From the NCBI GenBank assembly GCA_020853025.1, contig JADYZP010000028.1, forward strand, positions 62,001 to 126,000: 64,000 nt of DNA. Direction: 5' to 3'. Each line of letters starts with the position of its first letter. The stretch's first letter is position 1. This document shows positions 40,593-50,525 of this stretch, one piece after another. The position numbers were made by a program, and so were the translations under genes. Under the pieces are notes generated by a model that saw only the letters and a program-made list of their open reading frames with translations, was not told the origin of the DNA and ran no database searches. This DNA is from Burkholderiales bacterium (GTDB taxonomy: Bacteria > Pseudomonadota > Gammaproteobacteria > Burkholderiales > Casimicrobiaceae).

Positions 40593-40833
40593 GCCGTGCC
40601 TCCGTTGTCAGGTGGTGCTCATTCGAACCTGGTGAGCGCGAGGGGAAGCAGCCAGCCTGGCCACGCGAGGTACTTGTCCGGTAGGATTGATCAGCCGACG
40701 ATTGCGGGATATCGACTTGGCCTAAACCGGATCTGTAAGTCGGAACTATCCATCCGCGATCAGTAGCCACTGTACTCTGTCCGGCACGGCGGCGGCTTGC
40801 ATGTCATCGAAGAATCGAAATGAAAGGAACGCC

Positions 40834-41142
40834 ATGGAAACCAAGGACGCGTACAAAGCCAAGTTCGAAGCACGGCTGGAGCAGGCTCAGGCCAGGCTGC
40901 TCTTGCTGAAGGCAGCCGCCAAGGAGAAGACCGCAGATGGGACGATCGCCGTGTCCAAGCGCATCGACACGCTTGAGCGAAGCATCTCGGAGGCCAAAGC
41001 GAACCTGGCCGAGCTGGCGCATGCCAGCGAAGACAAGTGGGTCGGCTTCAAGGCCGGTCTCGAGGGTGCGTGGGCTGCGATGGCTGATTCACTGACGCTC
41101 GATACCGGCTCTCAAACAAAGAGCGATGACCCGAAGAAGTAG
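40834..41142 (+). CDS. Small coiled-coil protein
   Basis: A 102-residue hydrophilic protein. Residues 5-65 form a long amphipathic coiled coil (YKAKFEARLEQAQARLLLLK, IDTLERSISEAKANLAEL). It has no membrane segment or enzyme motif. Comparable small proteins accompany stress genes in proteobacteria, but the family is not named here. The ATG at 40834 has AAAGGA at a proper distance; an in-frame ATG at 40801 is less likely. Confidence 0.6.
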   Translation: METKDAYKAKFEARLEQAQARLLLLKAAAKEKTADGTIAVSKRIDTLERSISEAKANLAELAHASEDKWVGFKAGLEGAWAAMADSLTLDTGSQTKSDDPKK

Positions 41143-41218
41143 CAGCGGTTGCCGCGTGGCAGATTGCGCGCAGCACTTGCGCCCGCTTGCGGCAGCGGAC
41201 GTGGCCTCACCCCAAGCC

Positions 41219-41260
41219 GGATATTGCGCGCGTGGTGGAGGATATTGCGCGCGTGGTGGA
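41219..41260 (+). repeat. Exact 21-bp tandem duplication upstream of the FUSC gene
   Basis: GGATATTGCGCGCGTGGTGGA occurs twice in direct succession, just before the putative start at 41269. It may contain repeated regulatory sites or be a recent slippage product. Confidence 0.8.
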
Positions 41261-41268
41261 TAAAGCCG

Positions 41269-43524
41269 ATGCACTCGAGCGAGCCGTCGACCGACGAGCG
41301 GGCTGGCGCGCAACCGCGCTCGCCGGCCTCGCCTGCAGGACTGTGGCGCCGGAGCGTGCGCGTCATGCTGCATGTCGACCGGGCGCAACTGCATCCGCTC
41401 TTTGGACTGAAGTTGGCACTCGGCGTCGTCATCCCCCTCGTCGCAGGCATCGCTGGCGGCCGTCCGGAACTCGGCGCGTTCGCTTCTGCCGGCGCGCTCG
41501 GCGTCGGTTTTTGTGGCTTCCTCGGCGTCTACCGGACCAAGGCTGCGACGATGATCGCCGCGGCGGTGTCGATTACCGTATCGCTGTTCGTGGGCTCGGT
41601 CGCCGGACATTCGGCAATCCTGACGACGATGCTCGTGCTGCTTTGGGGATTCGGTGCAGGCCTGCTCGGCGTATTCGGCCCAGCCGCGTACGTCGTCGGC
41701 CTGCAGGCGGTTTTGAACCTGCTGGTCGGAAGCGGCTTTCCGGCGAGCGTGCCTGACGCCGCGGCGCGGGCGCTGATCGCTTTCGCGGGTGGCCTGCTGC
41801 AGACGCTGCTGGTTGTCGGCGTATGGCCGCTACGTCACTTCGTCGCTGAGCGCCGTGCGCTGGCGGACGTGTACCGGACGCTGGCGCGCTACGCCGACGG
41901 AGCGTGGCCGACCCGGGAGCCACCGCCGTCGCTCACCGGGTCGGGCATCTACAGTGCGCTGGCCGATCCGCATCCCTTCGCGGACCGCAGCGATCTTTCG
42001 ACTTTCCAGCGGCTGCTCGATGAAGCCGAACGCATTCGCGTGAGCCTCGCCGCCCTCGCGGCGCCTGTCGACGCATCACGACCCGATGAGGAAGCAATGC
42101 TCGCGGCACTGCCCGGTGCGTCGGCTGCACTGCTGGATGAAATCGCATCGGCGGTTCAGGCGGGCCGCGCGCCAGCTGCCCAGGAGCGGGCATGGCAGAC
42201 CCTCCGGTCGGTCGAGTCGGCGTTGAGGCGGCAAGGCGGCACGATCGACGCTCGCCCGGACGCCCCGGTGCGTTCCGCCGGCGTGCTCTCGACGCACGTG
42301 GGCGCGTTGCTCGGCCCGCTTCGCGTCGCCTGGCGCACCGTCGACGACGCCTCCAGCGGCACCGACGCTTTCTCGGTGCGCCTCCCTCCGGTCGTGCGCT
42401 TCCCCGCCTTGAGCACGACGCTGCGGACATTGCGCGCGTCGTTGACGCTGCGCTCCTCGGCGTTTCGCCACGCTTTGCGGGTGGCGATCGTCGTGGCATC
42501 CGCCGCGGCGTTCTACCAGGCGATGGCGCGGCCCAATGGCTACTGGCTCCCGGTCGCGGCGCTACTCGTCCTGCAACCGGGGTTCAGCGATACCTTCACG
42601 CGCGGTCTGGGCATGATGTCGGGCACGGTTGTTGGCGCCGTCGCCGCGACGCTGATCGCCTCGACACTGCGCCCGGAGCAGTGGATGCTCGCAGCGCTGA
42701 TCGCGGTGATCGCGTGGAGTTGCTTCACCACGTTTCGCGCGAACTACGCGTTGTTCGCAGCCTGCATCACCGCGTATATCGTATTCCTGGTCTCGCTCTT
42801 CGGGTTACCGCAACCGGTGGCCGCGCTGAACCGCGCGTTCGAGACCGTGATCGGGGCATCGTTGGCGCTTTTTGCCTATGCAGTATGGCCAACATGGGAA
42901 TCGCGGAAGGTGCCGGAGCGCCTTGCTGCCGTGCTGGAGGCCCAGGCTGCCTATGCCGAGAAGATCCTGTCCCGGTTCGTGTCGGCGGATGGACACGACG
43001 ATCGCGCGTTGGCGCAAGCCCGCCTCGGCGCGCAGCTGGCGCGCAGTAACGCGGAGGAATCGGTCGAACGGATGCTGGGCGAGCCGGAGTCGGGCCGACG
43101 ACTGGATCCTTCGACCGCGCTCGGCATCCTTGCCGCCGTGCGAACGTTCGCGGTCGCGGGACTGACGCTGGACGCCGCGCGCCGTGGCGCTGCCTGTCCG
43201 CCCTGGCCCGCCCTGCGTTCCCTTGCCGGAGCCATCGAGCACGCCCTCGTTTGCCTTGCCGCCTCGTTGCGCGCGGATGGCTCGCCACCGACGCTGCCAC
43301 CGCTGCGCGAGATGCAGCGCTCCCTCGCCGACCGGGTTGAACCGCGGCCCGCCCCGGGACTTCAGCGAAATGCAATGAGCGAACCGGACCAAAGCGCGCT
43401 TCCAGATAGCAACGAGTGTCCGCCGCTATACCGACTGGCCATCTCGGAAACCGCTCTCATGGTCGACAGTGTCGACACGATGGCTGGACTGCTGGTCGAA
43501 TCGCGGAAGCCGACAAGGCGTTGA
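41269..43524 (+). CDS. FUSC family inner-membrane transporter
   Basis: A protein of about 751 residues with two clusters of membrane segments, each of about six helices (roughly residues 40-190 and 405-545), separated by and followed by cytosolic domains. This is the layout of FUSC/YccS/AaeB-type proteins that export aromatic acids or related compounds. The second membrane block contains ARPNGYWLPVAALLVLQPGF, the FUSC signature around the first helix. The start at 41269 (MHSSEPSTDER) is preferred; the open frame extends upstream through the 21-bp duplication. No membrane-fusion partner is encoded nearby, so the substrate is unknown. Confidence 0.8.
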   Translation: MHSSEPSTDERAGAQPRSPASPAGLWRRSVRVMLHVDRAQLHPLFGLKLALGVVIPLVAGIAGGRPELGAFASAGALGVGFCGFLGVYRTKAATMIAAAVSITVSLFVGSVAGHSAILTTMLVLLWGFGAGLLGVFGPAAYVVGLQAVLNLLVGSGFPASVPDAAARALIAFAGGLLQTLLVVGVWPLRHFVAERRALADVYRTLARYADGAWPTREPPPSLTGSGIYSALADPHPFADRSDLSTFQRLLDEAERIRVSLAALAAPVDASRPDEEAMLAALPGASAALLDEIASAVQAGRAPAAQERAWQTLRSVESALRRQGGTIDARPDAPVRSAGVLSTHVGALLGPLRVAWRTVDDASSGTDAFSVRLPPVVRFPALSTTLRTLRASLTLRSSAFRHALRVAIVVASAAAFYQAMARPNGYWLPVAALLVLQPGFSDTFTRGLGMMSGTVVGAVAATLIASTLRPEQWMLAALIAVIAWSCFTTFRANYALFAACITAYIVFLVSLFGLPQPVAALNRAFETVIGASLALFAYAVWPTWESRKVPERLAAVLEAQAAYAEKILSRFVSADGHDDRALAQARLGAQLARSNAEESVERMLGEPESGRRLDPSTALGILAAVRTFAVAGLTLDAARRGAACPPWPALRSLAGAIEHALVCLAASLRADGSPPTLPPLREMQRSLADRVEPRPAPGLQRNAMSEPDQSALPDSNECPPLYRLAISETALMVDSVDTMAGLLVESRKPTRR

Positions 43525-43580
43525 TCGACGCCGTCATTTTGGCGTTACCATGACGCCTTCCCTGCTGCCGGTGCCTGCCC

Positions 43581-44960
43581 ATGGATGCCTTGCTCCTGTC
43601 GCGACTGCAGTTCGCGTGGGTGATCGCGATGCATATCCTGCTCCCGGCGTTCACGGTGGGGCTCGCGGCGTACATCGCAGTCCTCGAAGGCACGCACTTC
43701 TTCACCCGCCGGCCGGTCTTCCTGCGGCTCTCGCAATTCTGGCTGCGCCTGTTCGCGGTGTCTTTCGGCATGGGGGTGGCTTCCGGGATCGTGATGCCGT
43801 TCCAGTTCGGCACCAACTGGAGCCGCTATTCGGATCTCACTGCGGACGTCGTCGGCCCGCTGATGGCCTACGAGGTGCTGATGGCGTTCTTTCTCGAAGC
43901 CGGGTTCCTGGGCGTGCTGTTGTTCGGACGCAAGCTCGTGCCCCCCTGGGTGCATTTTTTCGCAGCGGTGATGGTCGCCGTGGGCACGCTGCTGTCCGCC
44001 TTCTGGATCCTGTCCGCGAACAGCTGGATGCAAACGCCCGTGGGGCATGCGATGGTCGATGGCCGCTTCGTGCCCCAGGACTGGTTTCAGATCGTCTTCA
44101 ATCCTTCCTTTCCGTATCGACTCGTGCATACCACGATGGCGTTCTTCATTACCACCGCGTTCGTGGTGATCGGCGTGGCCGCGTATTACCTCCGCCGCGA
44201 ACTTCATCTCGAAGAGAGCATCACCATGCAGAAGATGGGACTCGGCCTGCTGGTGGTGCTCGTGCCGCTTCAGGTCGTCGTCGGTGATCTGCACGGCATC
44301 AACACGCTCGAGCACCAGCCGGCGAAGGTCGCCGCCATGGAGGCCAACTGGGAGACGCAAGCGCGCATGCCGCTGCTTCTGTTCGCATGGCCCGATGAAA
44401 AAGCCGAACGCAACCGCTGGGAGCTTGGCATTCCGTTGCTGGGCTCGCTCATCCTTACCCACGACGTCAACGGGACGGTGCGTGGCCTGAAGGACTGGCC
44501 GCCGGACGATCGTCCGCCGGTCGCGCTCCCATTCTTCTCGTTCCGCCTGATGGTCGGTATCGGGCTCGTCATGCTCGTCGTCACGGTGGCCGGGCTGGTG
44601 CTGTGGCGACGCGGCCGCCTGGCGGACGCGCGGGGTTTCCAGCGACTGTGCATGCTGGTGGCGCCGCTCGGATTCGTCGCGGTGATCGCCGGGTGGGTGA
44701 CGACCGAAGTCGGGCGGCAGCCGTGGGTAGTGTACGGGCTGCTGCGCACCCGCGACGCGGTGACGCCGTCGCTGAACACCGGCGACGTGGCAATCTCGCT
44801 GCTGGTGTACGTCGTCGCCTACGTGCTGATCTTCGGTGCCGGCCTGCTCTATATGGCGCGGCTGGTGCGCAGAGGCTTCGAGAGCGAGGCCGACCTCGCG
44901 CCCGATGCACCCACCGCCACGCCGGCGCGACCGCTTTCGGCCGCGGCCCGCACCCGGTAG
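43581..44960 (+). CDS. cioA: Cytochrome bd-type quinol oxidase subunit I, cyanide-insensitive type
   Basis: A 459-residue integral membrane protein of about nine helices that binds hemes b558, b595 and d and reduces O2 with quinol. The heme ligand His18 (AMHILLP), the His in LVHTTMAF, and the quinol loop GDLHGINTLEHQPAKVAAME with its Lys and Glu are present. The Q-loop is short, as in the CIO subclass of Pseudomonas, rather than the longer E. coli CydA loop. The stop TAG lies within the Shine-Dalgarno of cioB. Part of its 3' end is duplicated near 23.4 kb. Confidence 0.92.
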   Translation: MDALLLSRLQFAWVIAMHILLPAFTVGLAAYIAVLEGTHFFTRRPVFLRLSQFWLRLFAVSFGMGVASGIVMPFQFGTNWSRYSDLTADVVGPLMAYEVLMAFFLEAGFLGVLLFGRKLVPPWVHFFAAVMVAVGTLLSAFWILSANSWMQTPVGHAMVDGRFVPQDWFQIVFNPSFPYRLVHTTMAFFITTAFVVIGVAAYYLRRELHLEESITMQKMGLGLLVVLVPLQVVVGDLHGINTLEHQPAKVAAMEANWETQARMPLLLFAWPDEKAERNRWELGIPLLGSLILTHDVNGTVRGLKDWPPDDRPPVALPFFSFRLMVGIGLVMLVVTVAGLVLWRRGRLADARGFQRLCMLVAPLGFVAVIAGWVTTEVGRQPWVVYGLLRTRDAVTPSLNTGDVAISLLVYVVAYVLIFGAGLLYMARLVRRGFESEADLAPDAPTATPARPLSAAARTR

Positions 44961-44968
44961 GAGACCTC

Positions 44969-45970
44969 ATGGCGCTCGATCTCGTACCGTTGTGGGCGTT
45001 GATCCTCGCGTTCGCAGTGTTCATGTACGTGCTGCTGGACGGCTTCGACCTCGGGATTGGCGTTCTGTTTCCCTTCGCGCCCGATGCGGCCAGCCGCGAA
45101 CTCATGCTGCGCTCCGTGGCGCCCATCTGGGACTTCAACGAGACCTGGCTGGTCCTCGGCGGGATCGGGCTGTTCGCCGTCTTTCCACTCGCGTTCGCGA
45201 TCGTGATTCCGGCGGTTTATTTTCCGATCCTGTTCATGTTGATCGGGCTCATCTTCCGTGGTGTCGCGTTTGAGTTCCGGCACCTGTCGGAGCGCCGCCA
45301 GGACTGGGATCGCGCGTTCGTCGCGGGATCGATAATCGCAACGTTCTCCCAGGGGATCGTGTTGGGAACCTTCGTCCAGGGCCTCCCGGTCGAGGGCCGC
45401 GCCTATGTCGGCGGCAGCCTTGGCTGGTGCACGCCGTTCGCGATCCTGACCGGATTGGGGCTGATCGCAGGCTACGGCCTGCTGGGCGCATGCTGGCTGG
45501 TGCTCAAGACCGACGGTGAACTGCAGCAGTGGGCACGCCGCAAGGCGCGCTACTTTGCGATCGGCGTCGCTGCGTTCGTGGTGATGGTGAGCGTGTGGAC
45601 GCCACTGCTGCAACCGCAGATCCGCGAGCGATGGTTCGGCGGCCCGCAACTGTTGTGGCTCTGGCCGGTGCCGCTCATCACGCTTGCGCTGTTCGTGCTG
45701 CTCTGGCGCTCGCTCGCCGGTGAGCGCCACGTGACGCCCTTCCTTGCCGCGCTCGGCATCTTCGGCATGGCGTATCTCGGTCTTGGCATCAGCATCTTCC
45801 CGATGGTGGTCCCTTACACGTTCGACCTGTGGCAGGCAGCGGCCACGCCCAAGTCGCAGGCGTTCCTGATGATCGGCACGATGTTCCTGCTGCCGATCGT
45901 CCTTGGTTACACCGTCTATTCGTACTGGGTGTTTCGAGGCAAGGTGACGGCGGGCAACGGCTACCACTGA
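44969..45970 (+). CDS. cioB: Cytochrome bd-type quinol oxidase subunit II
   Basis: A 333-residue membrane protein, structural partner of CioA. The opening LVPLWALILAFAVFMYVLLD followed by GFDLGIGVLFPF, WDFNETWLVLGG and FRGVAFEFRH are family signatures. The start at 44969 has TAGGAGACC before it and is eight bases after the cioA stop. Parts of this gene are the source of the collapsed copy at 23.5 kb. It lies convergent with catalase. Confidence 0.93.
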   Translation: MALDLVPLWALILAFAVFMYVLLDGFDLGIGVLFPFAPDAASRELMLRSVAPIWDFNETWLVLGGIGLFAVFPLAFAIVIPAVYFPILFMLIGLIFRGVAFEFRHLSERRQDWDRAFVAGSIIATFSQGIVLGTFVQGLPVEGRAYVGGSLGWCTPFAILTGLGLIAGYGLLGACWLVLKTDGELQQWARRKARYFAIGVAAFVVMVSVWTPLLQPQIRERWFGGPQLLWLWPVPLITLALFVLLWRSLAGERHVTPFLAALGIFGMAYLGLGISIFPMVVPYTFDLWQAAATPKSQAFLMIGTMFLLPIVLGYTVYSYWVFRGKVTAGNGYH

Positions 45971-46054
45971 CGCGGCGGCCGATAGGGCAGCCCTCGGCTT
46001 CAGCTTGGTTGCACCTGCCGAATTGACGGCGGAGACGGCATCGCGCTTCCGCTG

Positions 46055-47509
46055 CTACTTTGCCGCGCGCACACCCGTCTCGACCCTGGCACCCAGGTCG
46101 CCATCGACTTTGCGCCAATACTCGAAGGCGCGCAGCAGCACCGGCTCGCTCACTCCGCTCCGCAGATGGCCCACGATGTTGCTGACCAGACGGTCGCGGG
46201 CGGCGTCATCGAGCACGTCCCGCACCAGCGTGCCGGCCTGTCCCCAGTCGTCGTCCTCCGAATGCAGCGTGTAGGCCGCATGGACCATGTCGCCGTCGGT
46301 GTGCCAGCCTGCCGGCTCACCGTATCGTGCCGTATCAGCGCTCGGTCCGCCCTTGGAATTGGGTACATAGACCGGATCGCCGGGATTGTGGTGGCGCATG
46401 TGCCCGTCCTTGGAGACCGAGCGCCGCTCGGCGTTCCTCGGTGCATTGACCGGTAGCTCGTTGTAATTCGCGCCGATCCGGTAGCGGTGGGCGTCCGGAT
46501 AGGAGAACAGCCGGCCGAGCAGCATCTTGTCCGGACTCGGTCCGATGCCGGGTACGAGGTTGCTCGGCTCGAACGCGGCCTGTTCGATCTCGGTGTGATA
46601 GTCGCTGGGATTGCGGTCCAGCGTCAGCTTGCCGACTTCGATCAGCGGATAGTCCTTGTGCGAAATGGACTTGGTCAGATCGAAGGGATTGAAACGGTAG
46701 GATTTGGCCTCGTCGAACGGCATGATCTGCATCTTCAGCGTCCAGCTCGGGAACTCGCCGCGCGCGATTGCGTCGTGCAGGTCCCGGATGTGGAAGTCGC
46801 CGTCCTTGCCGGCCATCGCATCGGCTTCGGCTTGCGTGAAGAACTCGATCCCCTGGTTCGTCTTGAAGTGGTACCGGACCCAGAATTTGGCGCCGGCGGC
46901 GTTGACCCACATGTAGGTGTGGCTGGAGAAGCCATCCATATGCCGCCAGGTCCGAGGAATGCCGCGGTCCCCCATCAGCCAGGTGACCTGATGCGCGGAT
47001 TCGGGCGACAGCGTCCAGAAATCCCACTGCATATCGTGGTCGCGCAGATTGGTGTCCGCCCGCCGCTTTTGCGAGCGGATGAAGTCCTGAAACTTCATCG
47101 GATCGCGCAGGAAGAAGATCGGTGTGTTGTTGCCGACCATGTCGTAGTTGCCGAGCCTGGTGTAGAACTTGATGGCGAAGCCGCGCGGATCGCGCCACGT
47201 ATCGGGACTGCCACGTTCACCCGCCACGGTGGAAAACCTCAGCAGCAGCTCCGTCTCCCGGCCGGGCTGAAAGAGGTCCGCCTTCGTGTAGGCGCTGACA
47301 TCCTTCGTCACCACGAAGTGTCCGAAGGCGCCACCCCCCTTGGCATGGGGCTGGCGCTCCGGCACGCGTTCGCGGTTGAACTGCGCCATTTTCTCGATGA
47401 GGTAGTGATCCTGCAGGAGGATCGGCCCGTCGGGGCCCACCGTCAGTGAATGTTCGTCGCTGGCGACGGGGATGCCTGCATCATTGGTGGTGAAGTTCTT
47501 TTCGGACAT
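46055..47509 (-). CDS. katA: Small-subunit heme catalase (clade 3)
   Basis: A 484-residue monofunctional catalase that decomposes H2O2. The catalytic His is in [12 protein letters not shown] (an unusual GGG where AGA is common), the [14 protein letters not shown] motif and the Asn of [11 protein letters not shown] are intact, and the proximal Tyr lies in [12 protein letters not shown]. The short length without a C-terminal flavodoxin-like domain places it in the small-subunit class. It is convergent with cioB; both help with oxidative stress and O2 handling. Confidence 0.94.
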   Translation of the reverse strand: MSEKNFTTNDAGIPVASDEHSLTVGPDGPILLQDHYLIEKMAQFNRERVPERQPHAKGGGAFGHFVVTKDVSAYTKADLFQPGRETELLLRFSTVAGERGSPDTWRDPRGFAIKFYTRLGNYDMVGNNTPIFFLRDPMKFQDFIRSQKRRADTNLRDHDMQWDFWTLSPESAHQVTWLMGDRGIPRTWRHMDGFSSHTYMWVNAAGAKFWVRYHFKTNQGIEFFTQAEADAMAGKDGDFHIRDLHDAIARGEFPSWTLKMQIMPFDEAKSYRFNPFDLTKSISHKDYPLIEVGKLTLDRNPSDYHTEIEQAAFEPSNLVPGIGPSPDKMLLGRLFSYPDAHRYRIGANYNELPVNAPRNAERRSVSKDGHMRHHNPGDPVYVPNSKGGPSADTARYGEPAGWHTDGDMVHAAYTLHSEDDDWGQAGTLVRDVLDDAARDRLVSNIVGHLRSGVSEPVLLRAFEYWRKVDGDLGARVETGVRAAK

Positions 47510-47623
47510 CGTTTTCTCCGTATTGGCAATGGTCCGCGTTCATCTACTTCGCCGCCGGCGCAATTGCCAGGGCGAACCCGGATCCGTTCGCTTCTGTTCC
47601 AGCGCACGCGTGCTGTGCCCGTG

Positions 47624-48910
47624 TCACCGGTAGTGCATCGTCCCCGGCAGCCACAGCGCAATCTGCGGAAACAGCATCACCAGCGCCAGCCCCAGCAGCA
47701 ACAGGCCGACATAGGGGGCGACGCCGACGATGATGTCGCGGATCGGCGCACGTGTGATCGCCTTGATCGCGAAGAGATTCATGCCGACCGGCGGGGTGAT
47801 CAATGCCAGTTCGAGATTGATGGTCAGCAGGATACCGTACCAGATCGGGTTGATGTGCAGCGCCGCCAGCACCGGCAGCACCACCGGCGTGGTGATGAGG
47901 ATGATGGAAATGGTTTCGAGAAACGTCCCCAGCACCAGCAGCAGCACCATCATGGCGAGCAGGAACCCGACCTGCGACAACTCGTGGCGGGCAACGAGTT
48001 CCACCATTTCGCTGGGAACGCGCAGCTTGGTCAGTACGTTGCCGAGAAGCGCGGCCGCCGCGAGGATCAGAAACAGCATCGCCGACGCACGCGACGCATC
48101 GATCGCCGAGAGCCACAGGTCCTTCCAGCCGAAATTGCGGTAGACGAGCGTGGCGATCAGCAGCGCGGCCAGCGCACCCGCGGCGGCCGCCTCGGTGGCG
48201 GTGAAGACGCCGAAATACATGCCGCCCAGCACCAGCACGGGCAAGGTCAGCGCCCAGAACGACCGGCGCAGCGCTGCCACCATCTCCCGCGGCGACGCGC
48301 GCGGCTCGGTACGCACCCGATGCCGGGCCAGTCGCGCGGAAGTCATTGCGTAGACGGCGAAGATCGTGGCGAGCATCAGGCCGGGGACGAGTCCGGCGAC
48401 GAACAGCGCGCCGATCGACGTGTCCGACACCACACCGTACAGGATCATCGGGCCCGACGGCGGGATGAGGATGCCCAGCGTGCCGCCCGCGCCGACGACG
48501 CCGTAGGCGACGCGCGGGCTGTAGCCGTACTGGATCATCAGCGGGATGGCCGCCGAGCCGATCGTCAGCGCAGTGGCGACGCTCGAACCCGAGATGGCGG
48601 CGAAGATCGTGCAGGCGGCAACGGTCGCGATCCCCATTCCTCCCGGCAGGTGACGCAGCATCGTGTTCGCCGCGCCGAACAGGTCGTCGACGACCTTGCC
48701 GCGGATCATGAAGTGCGCCATCAGCGTGAACAGCGGGATCGACACCAGCAGATAGGTGTCGAGCTTGCCGAACACCAGGTCGCCGATGCCGCCCATCCTG
48801 CCCTCGACCGCGACCAGAAGCGCGGTCGAGAACAGCAATAGTCCGGCGAACACCGGCACGCCGGTCAGCAGCACCAGCAACAGCCCGACGAGGATCAGCG
48901 CGAAGGTCAT
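47624..48910 (-). CDS. dctM: TRAP transporter large permease DctM
   Basis: A 428-residue integral membrane protein with 12 or so helices, the ion-coupled translocation subunit of a TRAP carboxylate transporter. Typical segments are FMLRHLPGGMGIATVAAC-like (LLRHLPGGMGIATVAACTI), GSSVATALTIGSAAIPLM, GGTLGILIPPSGPMILYG and LITPPVGMNLFAIKAI. The ATG overlaps the end of dctQ by four bases. It is the last gene of a four-gene minus-strand operon. Confidence 0.93.
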   Translation of the reverse strand: MTFALILVGLLLVLLTGVPVFAGLLLFSTALLVAVEGRMGGIGDLVFGKLDTYLLVSIPLFTLMAHFMIRGKVVDDLFGAANTMLRHLPGGMGIATVAACTIFAAISGSSVATALTIGSAAIPLMIQYGYSPRVAYGVVGAGGTLGILIPPSGPMILYGVVSDTSIGALFVAGLVPGLMLATIFAVYAMTSARLARHRVRTEPRASPREMVAALRRSFWALTLPVLVLGGMYFGVFTATEAAAAGALAALLIATLVYRNFGWKDLWLSAIDASRASAMLFLILAAAALLGNVLTKLRVPSEMVELVARHELSQVGFLLAMMVLLLVLGTFLETISIILITTPVVLPVLAALHINPIWYGILLTINLELALITPPVGMNLFAIKAITRAPIRDIIVGVAPYVGLLLLGLALVMLFPQIALWLPGTMHYR

Positions 48911-49434
48911 TCGACGTCCAGCGGCGTCGACGCACCGTCATCGCCGGACTCGGGCTCATCGGCCGCTGGCGTAGCGAATTCGGCCAGCGCCGCCAGCAGC
49001 AGCAGTACGGCGCCCACCGGCACCAGCAGCTGCGGAATCCACATGGGGACGGCCAGGTAGCCGTTGGACATGAGGCCGACCATGCGCGAGAAGGCGACCA
49101 TGTCGTAGCCCTGGACCGCGAGCAGGAGTGCCGACAGCGCGACCGCGACCAGGCCGAACCGGGCGGTCCAGCGGCGGGCGCGCCGCGACAGCCGCTCGGT
49201 CACGATGTCGACGGCGATGTGCTCGCCCTGGCGCAAGGCGTCGGCCGCCGCCAGCATCACACAGGCGACCAGCAGGTAGCCCGCCAGTTCGTCGACCCAC
49301 GGGACCGGCTGGTTGAGCGCGTAGCGCATCACCACCGAGTAGGCGATCACCGCCATCGACGTGAGCAGCGCGACGGCCGCGAGCGCGATGCCGACGCGGG
49401 CGAGCGCGCCGACGGCGCGGCCGAAGAATTTCAT
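48907..49434 (-). CDS. dctQ: TRAP transporter small permease DctQ
   Basis: A 175-residue membrane protein with four helices. The segment YSVVMRYALNQPVPWVDELA is the DctQ signature, and ALRQGEHIAVDIVTERL follows. It joins DctM to form the membrane part of the transporter. It overlaps dctM and lies 64 bp after dctP. Confidence 0.92.
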   Translation of the reverse strand: MKFFGRAVGALARVGIALAAVALLTSMAVIAYSVVMRYALNQPVPWVDELAGYLLVACVMLAAADALRQGEHIAVDIVTERLSRRARRWTARFGLVAVALSALLLAVQGYDMVAFSRMVGLMSNGYLAVPMWIPQLLVPVGAVLLLLAALAEFATPAADEPESGDDGASTPLDVE

Positions 49435-49498
49435 CGAACAGGCAATCCCGGCGTCGCGGGCAACGCGCCACCGTCACGCCCGCGTGCACGTTGGATTC

Positions 49499-50494
49499 CT
49501 ACAGCTTGCCGAGCAATTCGATGATCTTCGCTCCCCCCTCGGGCGCGGTCTTGAGGAATGCGGCGACGACCGGCGGCTGCATCGCGGCCTTCCAGGTCTT
49601 CTGCTCGGCCGGTGTCTGGAGGTGCAGCGTCATGCCCTTGGCCTTCAGCTCCCTCACCGCCGCGGCGGCCGTTTCCTCGGTAATCGGGATTGCGTCCTGC
49701 TCGGCCTTGATCGCGGCCGCCTCGATCGCCTTCTGGTTCACGGGCGACAGCTTGTTCCACCAGGCCGGGTTTGCATACAGGTGGAAATAAATGGTGAAGA
49801 GCGGGCCGACCGTGCCGTACTTCTGGACCTCGTAGTACTTGCGGCTGTACGCAGCCGAAAGATCGGTGAGCCCCGCGTCGAGCACGCCCGCCTGCAGCGC
49901 CTGGTACACCTCCGAGCCCGGCATCGCCGTCGGTGCGGCCCCCACCGCGGTCAGGGCGTTGTCGGTGAGCTTGTTGAGGCCGCGGATCTTGACCCCCTTG
50001 AAGTCGTCGAGCGCGATGATCGGCGCCTTGCTGGACGTGATGATCGTCTCGCGCGTGATGTACAGCCACGCGATGCTCTTCACGCCGCGCGCCGCGAGCT
50101 TGTCGTCGAGAAATTTCCTCGCCTCGGACGTGGGGAATTTCTTGATCTGGTCGAGCTCGCCCATCGCGTAGGGGATCAGCGTCGCGCTCATTTCGGGGAT
50201 CGTCGTGCCCCACTGGAAATTCACGCTCAGCGCGGCCTCGATGTTGCCCTTGGCGACCTGCGGAAAATTCTCTCCCGCCTTGGCGAGCTGCTCCGAGCCG
50301 TAGAGCTGCACCTCGACCTGGCCCTTGGTGCGCGCCTTCACGTCGGCGGCAAAGCCCTCGAGTATCCGGGTCAGATGGTGGGCCGGGGGCACCTGGTGCG
50401 AGATTCGCATGACGATGGGTTGCGCCTGTGCGGTCATCGCCGCGAACGCCGCGGCCGCGGCGAGGATCAGGGTCTTGGGCAGTACATGTTTCAT
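49499..50494 (-). CDS. dctP: TRAP transporter solute-binding protein DctP
   Basis: A 331-residue periplasmic protein. The signal peptide ends with AAMTAQA. The mature protein shows the DctP features: RISHQVPPAHHLT, the conserved basic/aromatic ligand region near KIRGLNKLTDNALTAVGAAP, PGSEVYQALQAGVLDAGLTD and PAWWNKLSP. The arginine in KIRGL is the usual carboxylate anchor. The ATG at 50494 has a strong Shine-Dalgarno (GGAGGAA). The substrate is unknown; co-transcription with a PEP mutase/isocitrate lyase family enzyme suggests a small oxo- or dicarboxylate. Confidence 0.92.
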   Translation of the reverse strand: MKHVLPKTLILAAAAAFAAMTAQAQPIVMRISHQVPPAHHLTRILEGFAADVKARTKGQVEVQLYGSEQLAKAGENFPQVAKGNIEAALSVNFQWGTTIPEMSATLIPYAMGELDQIKKFPTSEARKFLDDKLAARGVKSIAWLYITRETIITSSKAPIIALDDFKGVKIRGLNKLTDNALTAVGAAPTAMPGSEVYQALQAGVLDAGLTDLSAAYSRKYYEVQKYGTVGPLFTIYFHLYANPAWWNKLSPVNQKAIEAAAIKAEQDAIPITEETAAAAVRELKAKGMTLHLQTPAEQKTWKAAMQPPVVAAFLKTAPEGGAKIIELLGKL

Positions 50495-50525
50495 GGTTGC
50501 TTCCTCCTTCGAATTGGGACCGGCA

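Noticed and set aside
40600-40660. GGTTCGAAT motif on the minus strand resembling a tRNA T-loop
   Set aside because: The flanking bases do not form a T-stem, acceptor stem or anticodon arm, so no tRNA is called.
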